From Bacillota bacterium (lineage in GTDB: Bacteria; Bacillota; Bacilli; Paenibacillales; Paenibacillaceae), in contig JAEWJS010000034.1 in NCBI GenBank assembly GCA_023386495.1, positions 1-31,609 on the forward strand: 31,609 bases of DNA, given 5' to 3'. A model generated the notes under the pieces. That model was not told the DNA's origin and searched no databases. It saw only the letters and a list, made by a program, of their open reading frames with translations. A program made the position numbers and the translations under genes. The first letter of the stretch is position 1. Every line of letters starts with the position of its first letter. Below are positions 9,501 to 17,165 of the stretch, in pieces.

Positions 9501-10089
9501 ACGGACTGTCCGCGAAGCCCTTCGCCAGCCAATCCAGACTGTCCTCGGCATCCATGTAGAGACCGGCGAGCGCATCCTCCAGCTCCCGGTAGACCAGTCC
9601 GACGTCATGCAGCTTGCGCTCGAGCAGCGGATAGCCCGCCCCCAGCTCGGACGAGCGGCGAAGCTGCTCCAGTTCGGCTGGCGCAATGCCGTACCGCTTC
9701 AGCTCCGTCAGCAGCTCCTGCAGCCGCTCGATGAACCCGTGCTGCTCGCCGCCGCCCTGGAACAGCTGGAGCTGGGCGCCGTAACGGCGAACGATTCGAT
9801 AGAGCAGCATGCTTTTGCCTTGATCGTTAATCGGGACGAGCGCCGTTCCGCCAGTCTCCTGCATGACGCGAAAAGCCAGCCGCCGGAAGCTCAGCGCCTG
9901 GGCTCGAATCGTGCCGGCAAGTCCAGGCGTCCGCGCCAACGCGTATTCCGCTTGGAACGTCGCCTGCTCCGGAACGAGCATAATTAGCGGAGCCCCGTCC
10001 GGCTGCCCGCTCAGTTCCGCACGAATCTCATCGAGACAAGCCCTTGTCTTCCCCGAGCCCGAACGCCCGAGCACAAATCGAAGCCCCAT
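6517..10089 (-). CDS. addB: Helicase-exonuclease AddAB, subunit AddB
   Basis: The second AddAB subunit: an inactive-helicase/chi-recognition scaffold with its own nuclease and an iron-sulfur staple. Walker A is GRSGSGKT at residues 8-15. A lone Cys in FVSCPFQHF (near residue 800) and CTFC-x5-C at C1129, C1132 and C1138 supply the four Fe-S ligands. GRIDRVD and LRILDYKSS are the RecB-type nuclease motifs. I chose the ATG at 10089 (1190 residues): it has GAGAGGG eight bases upstream. A GTG three codons earlier (10098) would sit directly against that Shine-Dalgarno. It is the first gene of addB-addA and is divergent from the glycerophosphodiesterase gene. Length is normal for the family (about 1170). 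Confidence 0.95.
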   Translation of the reverse strand: MGLRFVLGRSGSGKTRACLDEIRAELSGQPDGAPLIMLVPEQATFQAEYALARTPGLAGTIRAQALSFRRLAFRVMQETGGTALVPINDQGKSMLLYRIVRRYGAQLQLFQGGGEQHGFIERLQELLTELKRYGIAPAELEQLRRSSELGAGYPLLERKLHDVGLVYRELEDALAGLYMDAEDSLDWLAKGFADSPSLQGAELWVDGFNGFTPKEFAALEALMRSAARVTVTLCLDKPYGPGERPHELDLFHPTAETYIALRELAEGAGVPLEPIVQLDRGPLPRFADSPMLTHLERHYGSRTPMLVPDKSAYELEDARCGISLTSAVHRRAEVEAAARDMVRRMQHGGLRWRDMAVMVRNSADYTDYIETVFADYDIPYFLDQKKSVVHHPLVELIRSALETVTKGWRYEAVFRCVKTEMLTDGDSDVTREELDRFENYVLAAGIDGWRWLDKRSWEPLVRDALEDEPGDARQIEPERFPRILACRDAIVNPLRQLGDSLKKAKNVQEMCESLYRMLDRVDAADRLERWSREAAEKGDMRRAREHRQLWDGVMGLLDQLVEMTGAEALPPELFAGMIEAGLDSLKLAAVPPAIDQVLIGSMDRTRSGHVKVCYVLGANDGIMPMRIQEDGVLTEQERERLEQSGLVIAPGVRRKLLDERFMIYNALTTAGDHLWISYALSDEEGKSLHPSEVIRQIKQLFPGIPERVEAGEPSPQLPAEEQLRYIRHPERALSYLTLQLRAWHQGIAIDPIWWDVYNWYATQQAWKRRLAVAAASLTYRNEETILTRETAQLLFGDHLKASVSRMERFVSCPFQHFAAYGLRLEERQLFRLDAPDVGQLFHAALSRLALSLGDQFGALAPDALRQAAAGVVDELVPRLQSRILLSSNRYQFIARKLKQIVAQTALALAEHARRAHFQPVGLEIGFGPDGVLPSLALPMSGGRSMELVGRIDRVDAAQTEEGLLLRILDYKSSATALKLEDVVHGLTLQMLTYLDVLLTHAQGWLGQPAVPAGVLYFHVHNPLLSAPNGLSPDEARRAMLKRFKTKGLLLAEESAVRMMDGQLETGYSEILPVALKKDGGFYGTSSVVSREEWDVLRGAVRRTVTRIGGRILDGEVAIAPYRKGNQSPCTFCSYKPVCQFDVQVEGSGYVKLAKPPKERIWDMLRGGEELAAGSDHDSAPDAGGKEEEAE

Positions 10090-10159
10090 CCGGTACACCC
10101 TCTCACTCTCATTATCCCCCTATTCTATCACACCGCGCGGTAGAATTCATGAGCATTTG

Positions 10160-10169
10160 CAAACGTTTG
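10160..10169. promoter_or_regulatory. CAAACGTTTG palindrome, possible LacI-family or CcpA-like operator
   Basis: A perfect 10-bp palindrome with central ACGT lies in the 188-bp divergent gap between addB and the glycerophosphodiesterase gene. Its TTTGCAAACG left half resembles LacI/GalR-family operators and half of a catabolite-response element. The right arm (TTTGTTC) departs from a full cre. This is an inference from one short site. Confidence 0.25.
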
Positions 10170-10277
10170 TTCGGCACAACGCCGTGTAAAATCTGGCTGG
10201 CTGCGCGCATGGGCCGACGCATTCCGGAAAATGCTAGAAGAACGAACCGAACGACCTGCGAAAGGAGCGAGCCCACC

Positions 10278-11126
10278 ATGAAGCAAGCATTGCGCCTGCG
10301 AGTCGTCACCGCGGCCCTCTTGCTCGGCCTATCGCCTGCTGCCGCGCTGCCGTTGCATGCACAGGGCGCAGACGCGCTGGAGCAGCCTCCCGGCAAGTCG
10401 CGGAGACCGATCGCCGTCGTGGCGCACCGCGGCGCATCCGACTACGCGCCCGAGAATACGATGGCCGCGTTCCGCAAGGCGGTTGAGCTGGATGCAGACT
10501 ATATCGAGCTGGACGTCCAACTGAGCCGGGACGGCCGTCTCGTCGTGATGCACGACAGGACCGTTAATCGGACAACCGACGGCAGCGGCCCTGTTCGCAG
10601 CCTGACATTCCAAGAGCTCCGAGCGCTTGATGCGGGCAGTTGGTTCGGCGCGTCGTACCGCGGGGAGCGCATCCCTTCGCTCGAAGAGGTATTGGACGCA
10701 TTCGCCGGCAAAATCGGTCTGATCATCGAGCTGAAGCAGCCGGCAGTCTCCCCAGACATCGAGCGCAAGCTGGCATACGCGCTCCTGAAGCGGCAGCTCG
10801 ATTGGCCGGCGGATCCAGGCATCATCGTGCAATCGTTCGATGCCGAATCGCTGAAGGAGGTCAAGACGCTGCTGCCTCATATTCCCGTCGCCGTGCTCGT
10901 ATCCCGAGCCCGCACGCTGACGACGCAGGACCTGCTCGAGTACCGCGAATACGCCGACGCCATCCATGCCAAGCTGACAGGCCTGAGCCGGCCGCTCGTC
11001 GATCGCATCCGATCCTATGGCATGGATGTCATGGGCTGGACCGTCCGCAGCGATTGGAATGTGGCCGCTCTCGCGGCTGCCGGCGTGGACGGCTTCATGA
11101 CCGACGATCCGAGCAGGCTTCGGTGA
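10278..11126 (+). CDS. Secreted glycerophosphodiester phosphodiesterase (GlpQ/UgpQ type)
   Basis: A 282-residue GDPD-family enzyme that hydrolyses glycerophosphodiesters to glycerol-3-phosphate and an alcohol. Residues 1-28 look like a Sec signal peptide: basic start, hydrophobic TAALLLGLSPAAAL, and cleavage likely after LHA. It therefore probably acts outside the membrane, for example on phospholipid or teichoic-acid debris. The TIM-barrel motifs are clear: HRGA (His50), APENT with Glu59, YIELDV (Glu77, Asp79), MHD (His92), then IIELK and a C-terminal GWTV...DGFMTDDP. The ATG at 10278 has AAAGGAG about ten bases upstream; longer in-frame extensions lack a ribosome binding site. It is one of only two plus-strand genes and a single-gene unit. 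The substrate is not fixed by sequence. Confidence 0.92.
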   Translation: MKQALRLRVVTAALLLGLSPAAALPLHAQGADALEQPPGKSRRPIAVVAHRGASDYAPENTMAAFRKAVELDADYIELDVQLSRDGRLVVMHDRTVNRTTDGSGPVRSLTFQELRALDAGSWFGASYRGERIPSLEEVLDAFAGKIGLIIELKQPAVSPDIERKLAYALLKRQLDWPADPGIIVQSFDAESLKEVKTLLPHIPVAVLVSRARTLTTQDLLEYREYADAIHAKLTGLSRPLVDRIRSYGMDVMGWTVRSDWNVAALAAAGVDGFMTDDPSRLR

Positions 11127-11149
11127 CGTCTCTGAACCGGATTAATGCA

Positions 11150-11192
11150 TAAAAATAGACCCGCAGGGACTGTGTGAAGTCCTTACGGGTCT
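11150..11192 (-). terminator. Rho-independent terminator after the rRNA methyltransferase gene
   Basis: The arms AGACCCG and CGGGTCT (11157-11192) close a stem of about 15 bp with one mismatch and a six-base loop. On the minus strand it is followed at once by TATTTTTAT. It begins 18 bases past the stop at 11210. The plus-strand side lacks a T tract, so it mainly serves the minus-strand gene. Confidence 0.85.
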
Positions 11193-11209
11193 TAGTCAAT
11201 ATCGACTCA

Positions 11210-12628
11210 TTATGCCTTGCTCCGTACCTCGAACACCGCGAACTTGAGGTAGTGGCCCTCCGGCACGCCGAGCAGCTGCGGGTGGTCCTTGCCTGCTGCC
11301 CGCCATTCGATGAGCCGCAGAAGCTTGCCGGCATCGGCGGCAGCCTCTTGGATCGTCTCCAGGAACAGCTCCGGCTTCATATGATAGGAGCAGCTTGCCG
11401 TCACGAGATAGCCGCCCTCGTTCACGAGCTTCATCCCCTGCAGATTAATATCTTTATAGCCCCTGCAAGCGCCAGCGACGGCGCTCTTCGTCTTGGCGAA
11501 CGCCGGCGGGTCGAGGATGACGACGTCCCAGGTCCGTCCCTGCGCCGAGAGCGGCTTGGACGTATCGACCTTGCGGCCGCCTGCTCCGCCCTGCGCCCGC
11601 TCCACGCGCTCGTCGACGCCTCTCGCCTGCGAGCGCAAATAATCGAATGCGTCAGCCACGACGAATTCGACGCGGTCCGTATAGCCGTTCCGCGCAACGT
11701 TCCGCTTGGCCGTCTCGATCGCGTGCTCGGACACGTCAAGGCAGGTCACCTGCTTCGCCCCGTATTTGCAGGCATGAAGCGTGAAGCTGCCCGTATGCGC
11801 GAAGCATTCCAGCACCGTGGCGCCGTCCCAATAGGGGAACGTGACCAGCTTGCCGTTCGGGTTCACCGGCACCTTCACCGTGCCGCCTTCTGCCGCTCCA
11901 AGCGCAACGCGCAGCTCCTCCGGCAGCTCATCTGCCGAGCGCTCCTGCAGCGTGATGCCGCTCCTTCCGCCCCAACCCTTCATAAGCGGCGCGATCGATG
12001 CCCGATTCTCGCGCTGATCGTAGAAATACCCGGTCTTCTGGCCGCCCTTGACGTCAACCTCGATCTGGATGCCGTTCTCCGCGATCGTCACGATGTCCGG
12101 GCATTCGCCGTATAAGGGACCTGTCCGCTCCTTCAAGCCTTCGAGCAGGCGGACGCCCACGTCGGAACGCTCGTAGATCGCCTCTGGCCGGAACACGTCC
12201 AGAAGCGCAGCCGTAATCTCCTCTCGCCTCTGATCCATGCCCAGCGTTAGCAGCTGCACGACGAGCACGCCCTCGAATCGGTCAACCGTCAGCCCAGGCA
12301 GGAAGTCGGCTTCGCCGTAGACGAGCCTGCAGTCGCGCGAATTGTCCATGAAGCGTTCCCTGTGGCGCTTGCAATCGGCGAACCGCTTCGCGAAAAAATC
12401 CCGGTCCATCGCCGCCAGCTCCCCGTACGACACGACGCGAACCGCGATCTGCGATTCGGGATTCCAGTAGCCGGTCGCGAGAAACTTGCCCTTATGATCG
12501 CGAACCGCGACAAGATCGCCCGGCGTCGGCTCCCCCTCCATTTTCTCGATCTCGTTGCCGTATACCCACGGATGGCCTTGCTCCAGCCGCTTGCGTCGAT
12601 TCTTGCTCAGGATGACGGTCGCTCTCAT
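11210..12628 (-). CDS. Class I SAM-dependent rRNA methyltransferase, RlmI-like
   Basis: A 472-residue cytoplasmic methyltransferase of the RlmI family (23S rRNA m5C methylation in E. coli; the Firmicute target is inferred only). An N-terminal PUA domain covers about residues 1-75 (ILSKNRRKRLEQGHPWVYGNEI). It is followed by an EEHEE-type linker and the Rossmann domain, with motif I VLECFAHTGSFTLHA, the acidic CLDVSEHAI, ADAFDYL and the catalytic-site motif VVILDPPAFAKTK. GGYLVTASCSYHM near the end is also typical. The family is usually about 395 residues. The extra length sits in two places: an insertion after GWGGRSG before motif I, and an RVERAQGGAGGRK-type segment before motif IV. It has its own terminator and no close partner. 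Confidence 0.9.
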   Translation of the reverse strand: MRATVILSKNRRKRLEQGHPWVYGNEIEKMEGEPTPGDLVAVRDHKGKFLATGYWNPESQIAVRVVSYGELAAMDRDFFAKRFADCKRHRERFMDNSRDCRLVYGEADFLPGLTVDRFEGVLVVQLLTLGMDQRREEITAALLDVFRPEAIYERSDVGVRLLEGLKERTGPLYGECPDIVTIAENGIQIEVDVKGGQKTGYFYDQRENRASIAPLMKGWGGRSGITLQERSADELPEELRVALGAAEGGTVKVPVNPNGKLVTFPYWDGATVLECFAHTGSFTLHACKYGAKQVTCLDVSEHAIETAKRNVARNGYTDRVEFVVADAFDYLRSQARGVDERVERAQGGAGGRKVDTSKPLSAQGRTWDVVILDPPAFAKTKSAVAGACRGYKDINLQGMKLVNEGGYLVTASCSYHMKPELFLETIQEAAADAGKLLRLIEWRAAGKDHPQLLGVPEGHYLKFAVFEVRSKA

Positions 12629-12777
12629 CGGTTACACAATCCCTTCTTGAATGATCTCTAAAGTATGTATGCCCTGCCCCTGCTGCGTATGCTTGTCATG
12701 CTTGTCTCTTCTCCCGCATACATTGGTACAACCGAAACACCAGCGGTAAATCTCCGCAACGAGAAGGAGCGGCTGCT

Positions 12778-13749
12778 ATGATCGCGAACATCTTTATTCC
12801 GATGCTGCTCGGCTTCGCCATATTCATGGCCGGCATGAAGCTGATGGAATTGGCTCTGCATAATTGGGCCGGCCCATACTTGCGCACGTTTCTCGAGCGC
12901 TCGACGGCGACGCCGCTGCATGGCTTGGCTACCGGGACCATAACAACGGCGGTGCTGCAGAGCAGCACCGCCGTTACCGTCATCTCGATCGGTCTCGTGA
13001 ATGCCAGGCTGCTGACATTCCCGCGCACGCTAGGCATCATCCTCGGCACCAACATCGGCTCATGCCTCACTACAGAGCTGATCGGCTTGAACCTGAACCG
13101 ATTGTCCGTACCGCTAATGGCGGTCTCGTTCGTCCTCTGGCTCGCGACCGTGCTGCTGTGGGAAGCGTCGCCGTGGCGAACTTCAGCCGATGCGCCGCCC
13201 CGCTTGTTGTATCCGGTGCGATACGGCGCCGTCGTCCTGTTCGGCTTCGGGCTGCTCCTGCTCGGCATGACCGTCATGCAGTCCATTGCCCCAGCGCTTG
13301 AAGCTACGCCGTTCTTTAGCTGGTTCCTGGACCATTCCAGCCGCAGCCTCGTATGGGGCATCGTCGCCGGAACCGTGCTGACGGCCGCCATCCACAGCAG
13401 CGCCGCGGTCATCGGCATCATGATGGGATTCGCCGCGTTCGGTGCCTTGCCTGTCGAGATCGGCATCGCAGCCGTGCTCGGCGCCAACGTCGGCACCTGC
13501 TTTACCGCGATGCTGGCCTCGTTCGGCGGCTCAAGAGCCGGTCAGTTCGTCGCTTGGTCGCATGTGACGCTCAATATCGGCGGCATGCTGCTATTCGCCC
13601 CGTTCATCCATGAGCTGACCGCCGTGGCAAGCTGGCTTACCGCTTCGCCTGCCGGACAGATCGCGCATGCGCAGACCATCTTTAATATTCTGTGTTCGCT
13701 CCTGGCGCTCCCGTTGTGTTACCTGCCGGTGTGGAACCGCCACCGCTAG
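12778..13749 (+). CDS. Na/Pi-cotransporter family membrane protein (YqeW-like)
   Basis: A 323-residue polytopic membrane protein of the sodium-dependent phosphate cotransporter (PNaS) family. It shows the internal duplication of that family: QSSTAVTV at 61-68 followed by GTNIGS at 90-95, and HSSAAVIG at 206-213 followed by GANVGT at 235-240. About eight hydrophobic segments are visible. It lacks the C-terminal PhoU-like domain found in longer members. B. subtilis has a homologue (yqeW) next to yqeV (mtaB), so the neighbourhood agrees, although here the gene points the other way. The ATG at 12778 follows GAAGGAG. Its last 68 bp overlap the convergent deoC gene. The transported ion is inferred from the family. 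Confidence 0.9.
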   Translation: MIANIFIPMLLGFAIFMAGMKLMELALHNWAGPYLRTFLERSTATPLHGLATGTITTAVLQSSTAVTVISIGLVNARLLTFPRTLGIILGTNIGSCLTTELIGLNLNRLSVPLMAVSFVLWLATVLLWEASPWRTSADAPPRLLYPVRYGAVVLFGFGLLLLGMTVMQSIAPALEATPFFSWFLDHSSRSLVWGIVAGTVLTAAIHSSAAVIGIMMGFAAFGALPVEIGIAAVLGANVGTCFTAMLASFGGSRAGQFVAWSHVTLNIGGMLLFAPFIHELTAVASWLTASPAGQIAHAQTIFNILCSLLALPLCYLPVWNRHR

Positions 13750-14416
13750 CGGCCGATGCGATCGCGACGCCGCCGCTCGTGCCGAGCCGGTTCGCACCGG
13801 CCTCCAGCATCTTGGCTGCGGCCGCGGCGTCGCGGATGCCGCCCGACGCCTTCACGCCGATCGTCTTGGATACGGACGCCCGCATCAGCTTGATGTGCGC
13901 CTCCGTTGCCCCGCCCGGTCCGAAGCCGGTCGACGTCTTCACGTAATGCGCGCCCGCCGCTTCGGACACGCGGCAAGCTTCGGCGATCTGTTCATCCGTC
14001 AGCATGCCCGTCTCGAATATGACCTTCACGATCGCGCTGCCTTCCACGACGCGAACGACCGACGCGATATCATGCGACACGACGCCGTAGCGGCCCTGCA
14101 GCAGATGGCCGATCGACAGCACCATATCGATCTCGCCCGCGCCGTCCTCTACCGCCGCGGCCGCCTCGAACGCTTTGACTCGCGACGCCGAAGCTCCCAG
14201 CGGGAACCCGCATACCGCAGCGATCTTAACATTCGAGCCCGCCAGCTTCTCGCGGCAATGGCTGACCCACACCCCGTTAACGCACACGCTGTAGAAGCGA
14301 TGCTGCAGTGCTTCCTCGCATAGCTTGTCGATGTCGGCTTCCGTCGCACCCGGCTTAAGCAGCGTATGGTCGATGAATGGGGCGATAGGGCTTCCCGGCT
14401 TCCACGCTTCAAGCAT
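13682..14416 (-). CDS. deoC: Deoxyribose-phosphate aldolase
   Basis: A 244-residue class I aldolase that cleaves 2-deoxyribose-5-phosphate to glyceraldehyde-3-phosphate and acetaldehyde in deoxynucleoside breakdown. Catalytic residues are visible: Asp97 (GEIDMV), the Schiff-base Lys160 (YVKTSTGFG) and Lys189 (VKASGGIRD). The barrel core ends at RLGTSGGVAI. The last 25 residues or so are a Gly/Ser/Thr-rich tail, longer than usual, and their codons overlap the 3' end of the convergent cotransporter gene. I chose the ATG at 14416, with GAGG nine bases upstream; a TTG at 14425 would abut that GAGG. The start lies inside the end of the nudix gene (8-bp overlap), so the two are co-transcribed. Confidence 0.95.
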   Translation of the reverse strand: MLEAWKPGSPIAPFIDHTLLKPGATEADIDKLCEEALQHRFYSVCVNGVWVSHCREKLAGSNVKIAAVCGFPLGASASRVKAFEAAAAVEDGAGEIDMVLSIGHLLQGRYGVVSHDIASVVRVVEGSAIVKVIFETGMLTDEQIAEACRVSEAAGAHYVKTSTGFGPGGATEAHIKLMRASVSKTIGVKASGGIRDAAAAAKMLEAGANRLGTSGGVAIASAASGGGSTPAGNTTGAPGANTEY

Positions 14417-14846
14417 GTCCCTCAACCTCGATTCCTAATAGTTTCAGTGCACCGGCCAGAATCCGGTCATTGTTGTCGTATCCCGACTGCTTCTGCCTGC
14501 GCCATGCTTCCTTCGGCTGGAACCATTCGACGCCGCGGATTTCCTCGATCTGCGCTTGCAGCGTGCCGCCGATCGCTTCGACCAGGTAGTAATGCACTTC
14601 CTTGTCGACCATTCCGTGCTTATCATGCTGATAGCGGTATTTGATCTGATCGACAGGCGAGACGATCCGCCCTTGCATCCCGGTCTCCTCTTCGATCTCG
14701 CGAAGCGCGGTCTGCTCGATCGTCTCGCCTTGTTCCATCTTTCCCTTCGGAAGCGATATTTTACCGTAACGGTCCTGGATGAGCTGAATTTCCAGCCCAT
14801 GCTCGCCGTTCCTGTACACGACGCCCCCTGCCGAGATTTCCTTCAT
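14409..14846 (-). CDS. NUDIX hydrolase
   Basis: A 145-residue nudix pyrophosphohydrolase. The complete nudix box G-x5-E-x7-RE-x-x-EE-x-G spans residues 35-57 (GKMEQGE ... REIEEETGM), with the metal-binding glutamates at 53/54. The N-terminal ISAGGVVYR is the usual first strand. Nothing in the sequence settles the substrate; the family cleaves nucleoside diphosphates linked to another moiety. The ATG at 14846 follows AAGGGAGAGG, a strong ribosome binding site. A 21-residue upstream extension would begin inside the hairpin at 14887-14928 and is rejected. It is followed by deoC with an 8-bp overlap. The pairing with deoC could hint at nucleotide salvage or cleanup (inference). Confidence 0.92.
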   Translation of the reverse strand: MKEISAGGVVYRNGEHGLEIQLIQDRYGKISLPKGKMEQGETIEQTALREIEEETGMQGRIVSPVDQIKYRYQHDKHGMVDKEVHYYLVEAIGGTLQAQIEEIRGVEWFQPKEAWRRQKQSGYDNNDRILAGALKLLGIEVEGHA

Positions 14847-14886
14847 AGCCGCCTCTCCCTTCCGATTGCACGTCCTGATATAGTCA

Positions 14887-14928
14887 ACAAGGATTTCCTG
14901 CGGCTCCAATAACCGAGGAAATCCTTGT
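14887..14928 (-). terminator. Long hairpin between mtaB and the nudix gene
   Basis: A stem of about 15 bp pairs ACAAGGATTTCCT...CGG with CCG...AGGAAATCCTTGT, with a one-base bulge and a nine-base loop. It starts seven bases past the mtaB stop. The minus-strand tail TTGACTATAT is only weakly T-rich, so it may be an inefficient terminator or a readthrough or processing point rather than a full stop. Confidence 0.6.
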
Positions 14929-14934
14929 CATGCG

Positions 14935-16293
14935 TTAGCCTGCTGCCGTAGTCTTAAGCTTGCTTGCGTGATGATCCAGCACGCGGACGAGCTCGCCGCG
15001 GCATTCGTTCACGCCCGCTTCCGTTACCTTCACGCGGCACAGCTCGCCGATCAGCGATTCGTCGCCCGCGAAGACGACTTGCAGGTAGTTGTCCGAATAA
15101 CCCATCAGCAGCCCAGTTCCCGGCGCACCCTTGTAATCGCGCTCCGGAATGATGTCGAGCGTCTGGCCGACATAAGGCTTCGCATACGTCAGCTGCAGCT
15201 TCTCCGACAGATCGATCAACTTATGAACGCGCTCGTTCTTAATCTCTTCATCGACTTGATCTTCCATCCGCGCCGCCGGCGTGCCGGTACGCTTGGAATA
15301 CGGGAACACGTGCATCTCTGCGAAGCCCATCCGCTCCATGAAGCGGTAGCCGTTCTCGAACTGCTCCTCGGTCTCCCCCGGGAAGCCGACGATGACGTCC
15401 GTCGTGATGGCGACACCCGGCATCGCTTGGTGCAGCTGCTCGATCTTCGCCGCGAATTCCTCGACCGTATATTTGCGCCGCATGCGCTTCAGCACGTCGT
15501 TGTCCCCTGCCTGCAGCGGAATATGGAGGTGGCGGCACATTTTCGCGGAGCGGTTCAGCACGTCGATCATCTTGTCGTCGATCTGGCTCGCTTCGATCGA
15601 GCTGATCCGGATGCGCTCCAATCCCTCGACCTTGTCGAGATCCCACAACAGATCCGCCAGGTCATAGTTCTCGAGGTCGTCCCCGTAACCGCCCGTATGG
15701 ATGCCCGTCAGGACGATCTCCTTGTAGCCTGCCCCGACGAGCTGCTCCGCCTGCGCGATGACGCTCTTCGGATCGCGGCTGCGCGACAGTCCGCGGGACC
15801 ACGGGATGATGCAGAACGTGCAGAAGTTGTTGCAGCCCTCTTGGATCTTGAGGAAGGCGCGCGTACGGTCCGAGAAGTCCGGCACGTCCAGCTCTTCGAA
15901 TTCGCGCGTCTTCATGATGTTGCGCACGGCATTCACCGGCTGACGGTCCGCTTGGATCTGATTGACGTAATCCATCAGCTTGTCGCGGTCCTGCGTGCCG
16001 ATTACCAGATCGACGCCCGGAATCGCCATAATCTCCGCAGGGGACGTCTGCGCGTAGCAGCCCGTCACCGCGATTACGGCATCCGGATTGCGACGGACGG
16101 CACGGCGTATAATTTGCCGGCTCTTCTTGTCCCCCGTGTTCGTGACCGTGCATGTATTGATCAGGTATACGTCGGCAGTCGTCGTCTCGAAGTCGACCTG
16201 CTCGTAGCCTTCATTTTTGAAAAGTTGCCAAATCGCCTCGGTGTCGTAAAAGTTAACTTTACAGCCCAAGGTGTAAAAAGCGACCGATGGCAT
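14935..16293 (-). CDS. mtaB: tRNA t6A37 methylthiotransferase MtaB
   Basis: A 452-residue radical-SAM methylthiotransferase that adds a 2-methylthio group to N6-threonylcarbamoyladenosine-37 of tRNAs (B. subtilis YqeV). The N-terminal UPF0004 domain holds the auxiliary cluster ligands C11, C48 and C79. The radical-SAM cluster motif CNNFCTFC gives C154, C158 and C161. A TRAM RNA-binding segment follows near the C-terminus. I chose the ATG at 16293: GGGAGG lies about 11 bases upstream and the gap to the rsmE stop is 4 bp. An ATG 11 codons earlier (16326) lies inside rsmE and lacks a ribosome binding site. It is the last gene of the prmA-M50-rsmE-mtaB run and is followed by a hairpin. Confidence 0.95.
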   Translation of the reverse strand: MPSVAFYTLGCKVNFYDTEAIWQLFKNEGYEQVDFETTTADVYLINTCTVTNTGDKKSRQIIRRAVRRNPDAVIAVTGCYAQTSPAEIMAIPGVDLVIGTQDRDKLMDYVNQIQADRQPVNAVRNIMKTREFEELDVPDFSDRTRAFLKIQEGCNNFCTFCIIPWSRGLSRSRDPKSVIAQAEQLVGAGYKEIVLTGIHTGGYGDDLENYDLADLLWDLDKVEGLERIRISSIEASQIDDKMIDVLNRSAKMCRHLHIPLQAGDNDVLKRMRRKYTVEEFAAKIEQLHQAMPGVAITTDVIVGFPGETEEQFENGYRFMERMGFAEMHVFPYSKRTGTPAARMEDQVDEEIKNERVHKLIDLSEKLQLTYAKPYVGQTLDIIPERDYKGAPGTGLLMGYSDNYLQVVFAGDESLIGELCRVKVTEAGVNECRGELVRVLDHHASKLKTTAAG

Positions 16294-16297
16294 AGCT

Positions 16298-17071
16298 TCA
16301 ATGTCCTCCCATCTCTCCGGATTCATACATCAGGCAGGCCAGCGCGGCAAGCCCCGCCGTCTCCGTGCGCAGGATGCGTCTGCCCAGCCCGGTCAGCACC
16401 GCGCCGGCAGCCGCTGCCTCTGCCGCTTCCCGCTCGGCGAACCCGCCCTCGGGTCCGACGACGACGAGCAGTTGCAGCGGACCGTTCGCATCCTTGCCGG
16501 CCAGCGCCTCGCGAACCGCTGTCCGCAGCCCCGCGCTTGGCGTTCCGCCTTCCTTCTCATAACAGAAGAAGACGGCGTCGTAACGCGCGAAATCTGCAGT
16601 CAGCGCCCGCCAGCTCCGCACGGATCCGATCTCCGGTATCGCGCTGCGATGCGCTTGCTCTGCGGCTTCTTTGGCGATTTTGCGCCAGCGCTCCAGCCGC
16701 TTGCCTTCCTTCTTCTCGTCGTATTGCACGACGGCCCGCTCCGATTGGAACGGCACGAAGCCTGCGGCACCGATTTCCGTCCCTTTCTGGATGACGAGCT
16801 CCATTTTATCGCCCTTAGGCAAACCTTGCGCGACCGTCACCTTCCACCTCGGCTCGCCCGCCATCGGCAGACGCTCCTCGATGTCCGCAATCGCGCGGGA
16901 AGGCTCGAGCTCACGCAGCACGCAGACCGCCTCGCGGCTGATCCCGTCGCTGACAATCACCCTGTCGCCAGGCTTCATCCGCATGACGCGCAGCAGATGA
17001 TGCACGTCCTCGCCTTCCAGCGTGACCGATTGCTCCCGGAACGATTCCGGCGCTACAAAATATCGTTGCAT
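16298..17071 (-). CDS. rsmE: 16S rRNA (uracil1498-N3)-methyltransferase
   Basis: A 257-residue SPOUT methyltransferase that methylates N3 of U1498 in helix 44 of 16S rRNA. The N-terminal PUA-like part (MQRYFV, VHHLLRVMRMKPGD) and the C-terminal trefoil knot are both typical: VVVGPEGGF around 203-211 and GRRILRTETA at 230-239. EQAHRSAIPEI at about 138-148 is another family signature. Its ribosome binding site is weak, with AAGG about 13 bases before the ATG, so expression may depend on the upstream genes. It sits between the M50 peptidase gene (95-bp gap) and mtaB (4-bp gap). The prmA-rsmE-mtaB order is as in B. subtilis yqeT-yqeU-yqeV. Confidence 0.95.
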   Translation of the reverse strand: MQRYFVAPESFREQSVTLEGEDVHHLLRVMRMKPGDRVIVSDGISREAVCVLRELEPSRAIADIEERLPMAGEPRWKVTVAQGLPKGDKMELVIQKGTEIGAAGFVPFQSERAVVQYDEKKEGKRLERWRKIAKEAAEQAHRSAIPEIGSVRSWRALTADFARYDAVFFCYEKEGGTPSAGLRTAVREALAGKDANGPLQLLVVVGPEGGFAEREAAEAAAAGAVLTGLGRRILRTETAGLAALACLMYESGEMGGH

Positions 17072-17165
17072 GTCCGTCTACCAACCTTCATCATACACGT
17101 TTTGTCAAGCTGATGCCACAAGATGTTGCAAGCAGCGCTGGCGCATTCCTGCAAGCTCCGTATCG

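Noticed and set aside
17090..17108. TTGACA and TATGAT on the minus strand upstream of rsmE
   Set aside because: The two hexamers are separated by only 7 bases, too close for one promoter, and neither has a fitting partner at 16-18 bases.
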